From contig NZ_OX365700.1 of NCBI RefSeq assembly GCF_947241125.1, forward strand, positions 1,426,001-1,490,000: a stretch of 64,000 bases of DNA, given 5' to 3'. Shown here one piece after another: positions 60,704-64,000 of the stretch. Origin of the DNA: Nitrospira tepida (GTDB taxonomy: Bacteria > Nitrospirota > Nitrospiria > Nitrospirales > Nitrospiraceae). The translations under genes and the position numbers were made by a program. How positions within the stretch are numbered: position 1 is the first letter of the stretch; the number at the start of each line of letters is the position of its first letter. The notes beneath the pieces are model-generated. The model was not told where the DNA came from. It did no database searches and worked only from the letters and a program-made list of their open reading frames with translations.

Positions 60704-62167
60704 TTACCGTCGCTGGGTGCGTTCCGTGAGCAGGGCGCTGGCGAGGGCGCGCTTGGCCTCCTCGTTGGCGGGATCGAATCGCAGGGTCATGCCCAACTGC
60801 TCGATGGCCTGGCTCAGCTCGCCTTTTTCGAGCAAGGTCAGACCCAACACGCGATGCGCGTCGCCCAGCGAATGTTTGATGCGCGGATCGTCCGGCTTGA
60901 CACGCGCCAACGCCTGATAGGTCTCGATCGCGTCGCGCCAGGCGCCCTGGTGCGCCAGGGCCTTGCCGAGTTGATGATAGACTTCGGCCAGGTTGGGATC
61001 ATGCGGCCGGAGCCTGATGGCCTCACGATAGGCTGCGATCTCGCCCGCCACATCTCCCTTCTGCCCGAGCGCAATGCCCAGCTTGAAATGGGCGAAGGCG
61101 TCGGCGGGATCGACCCGGATGCGGGCTTGCCAGGCGGCAATCGCCCGCTCCAGGCTCCCCTGCGCGGTGCGGGCGAGGCCCAAGCGTTTGCGTTCCGATC
61201 CTGCGGTCGGGTTCAGGCGGATCGCTTTCCGCCAGGCCGCAATCGCCTCCTCCACCTCGCCTTTCTGCGCGAGGGCGTAGGCGAGGTCAAAATAGGCCTC
61301 GGCGAAGTCCGGGTCGTTGGGTTTGAGACGGATGGCCTCGCGGTAGGCGGCGATCTCTCCGTCGAGATCACCCTTCTGTCCCAGCGCCACGCCCAGGTTG
61401 AGCTGCGCGAGGGCGTCGTTCTCGTTCAAACGGACGCTGTGCCGCCAGGCGGCAATCGCGCCATCCAGATCGCCCTTTTCAGTCAGGGTGGTCGCCAGCC
61501 CGGCATAGGCCAACGATTCGCCCGGTTGCAAGCGAATCGCTTCCTGCCAGGCCACGACCACTCGATCCAGATCGCCTCGCTTTCGCAACGCGAGTTGCAG
61601 GTTTGCGCTGGCTTCCGTATCGCCGGGATGGAGACGGACCACCTCTTTCCAAGCGGCAATCGCGCCGTCCAGGTCGCCTTTCTGGCCGAGGGCATGGGCG
61701 AGGTTCGCGTAGACATCGGCATAGGCGGGGTCGTGGGGCCGCAAATGGACCGCTTCCGCATAGGCGGCGATAGCGCCATCGAGGTCTCCCTGCCGGCCCA
61801 GCGCATAGCCCAAGTTGTAGTAGGCTTCGGCATGGTCCGGTTGGAGCCTGATCGCCGCGCGAAATTCGGCGATGGCCTCTGCGACGTCGCCTCGATTGAG
61901 GAAGGCCTTTCCTTCCGCGAGATGGGTTTGGGAAAGGTTAGGGAAATAGCTGGCCGCCAGCGAGATGGTCGCGTTCAGTCCGGCGAATGCCGCGACCGCG
62001 AATGTGATCACGAGGCTCGCGACCAGAAAACAGAAAGCTCGCCGCCGCTGGTCAGAGTGTTGTCTTGCACGAACCGATCGAGCGTGAGTGACACAGGAAA
62101 GTTTCCCGGATTCCGACCGCCGTCGGAAAAGGAAGCCTTGCGGCAGGGCAGGCAAGGGAGCGACCAT
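60704..62167 (-). CDS. Membrane-anchored TPR-repeat protein
   Basis: The 487-residue protein has an N-terminal cytosolic part, one membrane helix (FCFLVASLVITFAVAAFAGL), and then about eleven 34-residue TPR repeats with the typical pattern AEAYYNLGYALGRQGDLDGA and AIAAYREAIRLRP. TPRs are scaffolds for protein assembly. The start ATG at 62167 has GGGAGGACGG upstream. It is flanked by the remnant and the intact copy of the sulfite-oxidase-like gene. Confidence 0.88.
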   Translation of the reverse strand: MVAPLPALPQGFLFRRRSESGKLSCVTHARSVRARQHSDQRRRAFCFLVASLVITFAVAAFAGLNATISLAASYFPNLSQTHLAEGKAFLNRGDVAEAIAEFRAAIRLQPDHAEAYYNLGYALGRQGDLDGAIAAYAEAVHLRPHDPAYADVYANLAHALGQKGDLDGAIAAWKEVVRLHPGDTEASANLQLALRKRGDLDRVVVAWQEAIRLQPGESLAYAGLATTLTEKGDLDGAIAAWRHSVRLNENDALAQLNLGVALGQKGDLDGEIAAYREAIRLKPNDPDFAEAYFDLAYALAQKGEVEEAIAAWRKAIRLNPTAGSERKRLGLARTAQGSLERAIAAWQARIRVDPADAFAHFKLGIALGQKGDVAGEIAAYREAIRLRPHDPNLAEVYHQLGKALAHQGAWRDAIETYQALARVKPDDPRIKHSLGDAHRVLGLTLLEKGELSQAIEQLGMTLRFDPANEEAKRALASALLTERTQRR

Positions 62168-62343
62168 GGTCCGTCCTCCCGTGGAGCAGTTGCGCGGCCA
62201 TTATACTCCCCCTCATCACCGGAAACTCAAGTGGGGTCCTTGGCGGCCTTGGCGCCTGGCGGTGGAGAGAGGGATCTACGGCCCTGGATCGCCAGCCCCG
62301 TCGAGATTTGAAGAAATCCCGATCGGCTCTTTTCATCCTCCGG

Positions 62344-62994
62344 TCAACTGTACCGGTCGTTCTTCCAGGGGAAGGCGGAATTCGAGTAGCCGCGGACTTC
62401 CCAGAACCCCTTCTCGTCGCGATCCGAGAACGTGATCTCCTTCACCCACTTGGCGCCCTTCCAGGCGTAGCGTTTGGGAACGATCATCCGCACCGGCCCC
62501 CCGTGCTCCTTCGTCAGCGGCTTCCCGTTCCAAGAATGGCAGAGCAGGACGTCATCGTCGTCGCAAGCCTCGAGCGGGAGATTGGTCGTATAGTCGTCGT
62601 AGGACTTGAACAGGACGAACTTCGCCAGGCTCAGCGGCTTCACCAGGCCAATCAGGTGCTTGAAGCTCACGCCTTCCCATTCGTTGTCGAAGGTGCTCCA
62701 GGTCGTGACGCAGTGAAAGTCCGAGACGGAGCGGAACGGCGGCTGCGCCAGAAACTCCTGCCAGGTCCAGGTTAGCGGTTGGGCTACGAAGCCGCCGACG
62801 GTGAGTCGCCACTCCTCAAGCGGGATCTCCGGCTTATAGCCCAGGTCGAGCACCGGCCAGTTGTTGACGAGGTGCTGCCCGGGCGGCAGCCGATCCGGCT
62901 CCGGCGCCTCGTCCTCGACCTCCCGCCCGCCGAGTCCGCGTTTCTCCCGCGCCCAGGCTTGTTTCTTTTGAATCAGACGGTCGTTGCTGTCCAT
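62344..62994 (-). CDS. Sulfite-oxidase-fold molybdopterin protein (cytosolic type)
   Basis: The 216-residue protein is of the short sulfite-oxidase-like family with no signal peptide. Probable Mo ligand is C95 in SVSDFHCVTTWSTFDN. Other conserved blocks are GLVKPLSLAKFVLFKSYDDY, LLCHSWNGKPLTKEHGGPVR and VRGYSNSAFPWKNDRYS. It differs from the Tat-exported relative at 12753. The AGAAGGAA ribosome site precedes the ATG. The substrate is unknown. Confidence 0.88.
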   Translation of the reverse strand: MDSNDRLIQKKQAWAREKRGLGGREVEDEAPEPDRLPPGQHLVNNWPVLDLGYKPEIPLEEWRLTVGGFVAQPLTWTWQEFLAQPPFRSVSDFHCVTTWSTFDNEWEGVSFKHLIGLVKPLSLAKFVLFKSYDDYTTNLPLEACDDDDVLLCHSWNGKPLTKEHGGPVRMIVPKRYAWKGAKWVKEITFSDRDEKGFWEVRGYSNSAFPWKNDRYS

Positions 62995-63174
62995 GAGCTT
63001 GATTCCTTCTCTGGATGGGTCGCAGTGCTCTGGCGCATCTTACAGCAAGCCGGCGCGAAGCCGAAACTCCGTTTGTACCGAAGCGCGGACAGATTCGGCC
63101 GGGACGGTCGGACGGATTCCCAGGAGTTGAGGCCAGTGCTGAATGGTGCCATAATCCCTCGTCTTTTCGGCCTT

Positions 63175-64000
63175 ATGTCGTCACCCACTCGACGAGTCTG
63201 CGACATGCCGTCGGTACCGTCGCCCGAAGCCCAGGACCAGGAAGGTCACTCATCACCAGCCCCCAAACAGGCCGAACCCATCCTCATCCGATCTCACGAG
63301 CAATTGGAGCAGGAACTCCTCAAACGCAATGAGGAGCTGATGAAAACCAGCGCCGTCCTTCGTGAGATCGTCGAGGGGGTGGAGTCGGAGGTCGGCGAGC
63401 CCTTCTTCTCCTCGCTGGTCCAACGGCTGGCGACGGCGTTGGAAGTCGACTACGCCTATCTTTCCCATATCAGCGACGACGGCAGGACCTTTCGCTCGCG
63501 GGCCGGTTGGGGCAAGGGCCGACCCCTGCCGCCGTTCGAGGTGCCGGCGCGCGGCCCCTGCGAAACCGTGCTCACGCGCAAAGTCGTCCACCATCCGGAA
63601 GGCCTGCGGGCCCTCTATCCCCAGGTGCAACTCATCCAGGACATCGGCGTGGAGAGTTACTGCGGCCTGCCGATCGTGGATACATCGGATCGGGTCGTAG
63701 GACACTTGGCCATCATGGATTCCCGGCCGATGCCCGATCCGGTGCGCGCCACCTCGATCCTCGGCATCTTTGCGACGAGGGCCGCGGCGGAGTTCGAACG
63801 GTTGGCGATCGAGGCGCGGGCTCGGAAGGGCGACCTCCTGTTGCGCCGCATCGACGAGGGCACGGCGGCGGTGGTCGGGGAGCAGTTTTTCCAATCGCTG
63901 ACGCAGAATCTGGCGGCGGCGCTCGGCGTGCGCTATGCGTTCGTCTCGGAGATGACGGAGCCCGCGCGCCGAGTGCGCACGCTGGCCTTTTGGACAGGGG
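63175..64000 (+). CDS. GAF-domain sensor protein (3' end outside window)
   Basis: The frame is open to the right edge. It starts at ATG 63175 or 63205 without a clear ribosome site. After a Pro-rich start and a helix (LEQELLKRNEELMKTSAVLR), a GAF domain (about 60-195) has FFSSLVQRLATALEVDYAYL, VESYCGLPIVDTSDRVVGHL and ILGIFATRAAAEFERL. A second GAF begins at about residue 215 (FFQSLTQNLAAALGVRYAFV). Tandem GAFs in such proteins usually precede a histidine kinase or GGDEF/EAL output, which would lie beyond the window. Confidence 0.82.
   Translation, partial: MSSPTRRVCDMPSVPSPEAQDQEGHSSPAPKQAEPILIRSHEQLEQELLKRNEELMKTSAVLREIVEGVESEVGEPFFSSLVQRLATALEVDYAYLSHISDDGRTFRSRAGWGKGRPLPPFEVPARGPCETVLTRKVVHHPEGLRALYPQVQLIQDIGVESYCGLPIVDTSDRVVGHLAIMDSRPMPDPVRATSILGIFATRAAAEFERLAIEARARKGDLLLRRIDEGTAAVVGEQFFQSLTQNLAAALGVRYAFVSEMTEPARRVRTLAFWTG

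Noticed and set aside
60584-62311. 575-codon plus-strand frame opposite the TPR gene
   Set aside because: It is repetitive only because it mirrors the TPR repeats. It did, however, reveal the repeated sulfite-oxidase-like tail on both sides.
1-64000. CRISPR arrays, tRNA and rRNA genes
   Set aside because: No regularly spaced direct repeats, cloverleaf-type sequences or conserved rRNA blocks were recognised by eye. A tRNA missed in a gap cannot be excluded without tRNAscan.

Overview
The window is 64 kb of GC-rich DNA from a diderm (Gram-negative-type) bacterium. Lipoproteins, Tat substrates, an OmpA-family protein and a YdbH/YnbE/YdbL envelope operon all require an outer membrane. The gene mix (DM13 and HbpS-type secreted redox proteins, stand-alone sulfite-oxidase-fold enzymes, a secreted truncated globin, a GH63-like/debranching-enzyme pair, Tad secretion genes) fits Nitrospirota, most likely a Nitrospira-like organism. 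This is an inference from gene content, because no rRNA or other phylogenetic marker was recognised.

Layout. 0-3.4 kb: an SRPBCC protein, then a coaE-trxB-thiI minus-strand operon. 3.4-10.2 kb: a secreted beta-helix protein, two small proteins and two large glycoside hydrolases for alpha-glucan or glucoside turnover. 10.3-12.5 kb: two paralogous small lipoproteins, a zinc-ribbon protein and an aquaporin. 12.7-22.2 kb: a redox and envelope block with a Tat-exported molybdoenzyme plus cytochrome b, a DM13 protein, two HbpS-like proteins (one fused to a cupin), two SMP-30/gluconolactonase-like proteins and an OxyR regulator. 22.4-29.7 kb: a 107-bp MITE-like element, a double histidine kinase, a GNAT protein, a receiver-kinase hybrid and a SufR-like regulator facing a lipoprotein. 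31.9-35.0 kb: a visibly AT-richer accessory island with a decayed VOC gene and an ATPase + DUF4276 (TOPRIM-like) pair that looks like an anti-phage module. 35.0-45 kb: a GMC oxidoreductase/VOC/TVP38 operon, a DsbA-like protein, a lipoprotein truncated globin, a cytochrome P450, a hydroxyacid-dehydrogenase-like protein and an enolase-superfamily epimerase. 45-56.4 kb: an OmpA/BON protein, a coiled-coil HhH protein, a cellulose-synthase-like GT2, a reduced Tad locus (cpaE remnant, cpaF, tadB, tadC), an alpha-toroid protein, a DUF362 protein and small proteins. 56.4-59.9 kb: ydbH-ynbE-ydbL. 60-64 kb: a TPR protein lying between a broken and an intact copy of a sulfite-oxidase-like gene, then the start of a GAF sensor protein.

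The observations I rank highest are the two-gene ATPase/DUF4276 module in the AT-rich island; the GT2-to-CpaE junction, where the Walker A lysine and the expected flp/cpaB/cpaC genes are missing; the complete MITE with TTAG target duplication directly behind a kinase stop codon; the duplicated 3' end of the sulfite-oxidase-like gene; and a VOC pseudogene with two stop codons at apparent tryptophan positions. No tRNA, rRNA, CRISPR array, integrase or transposase gene was recognised.
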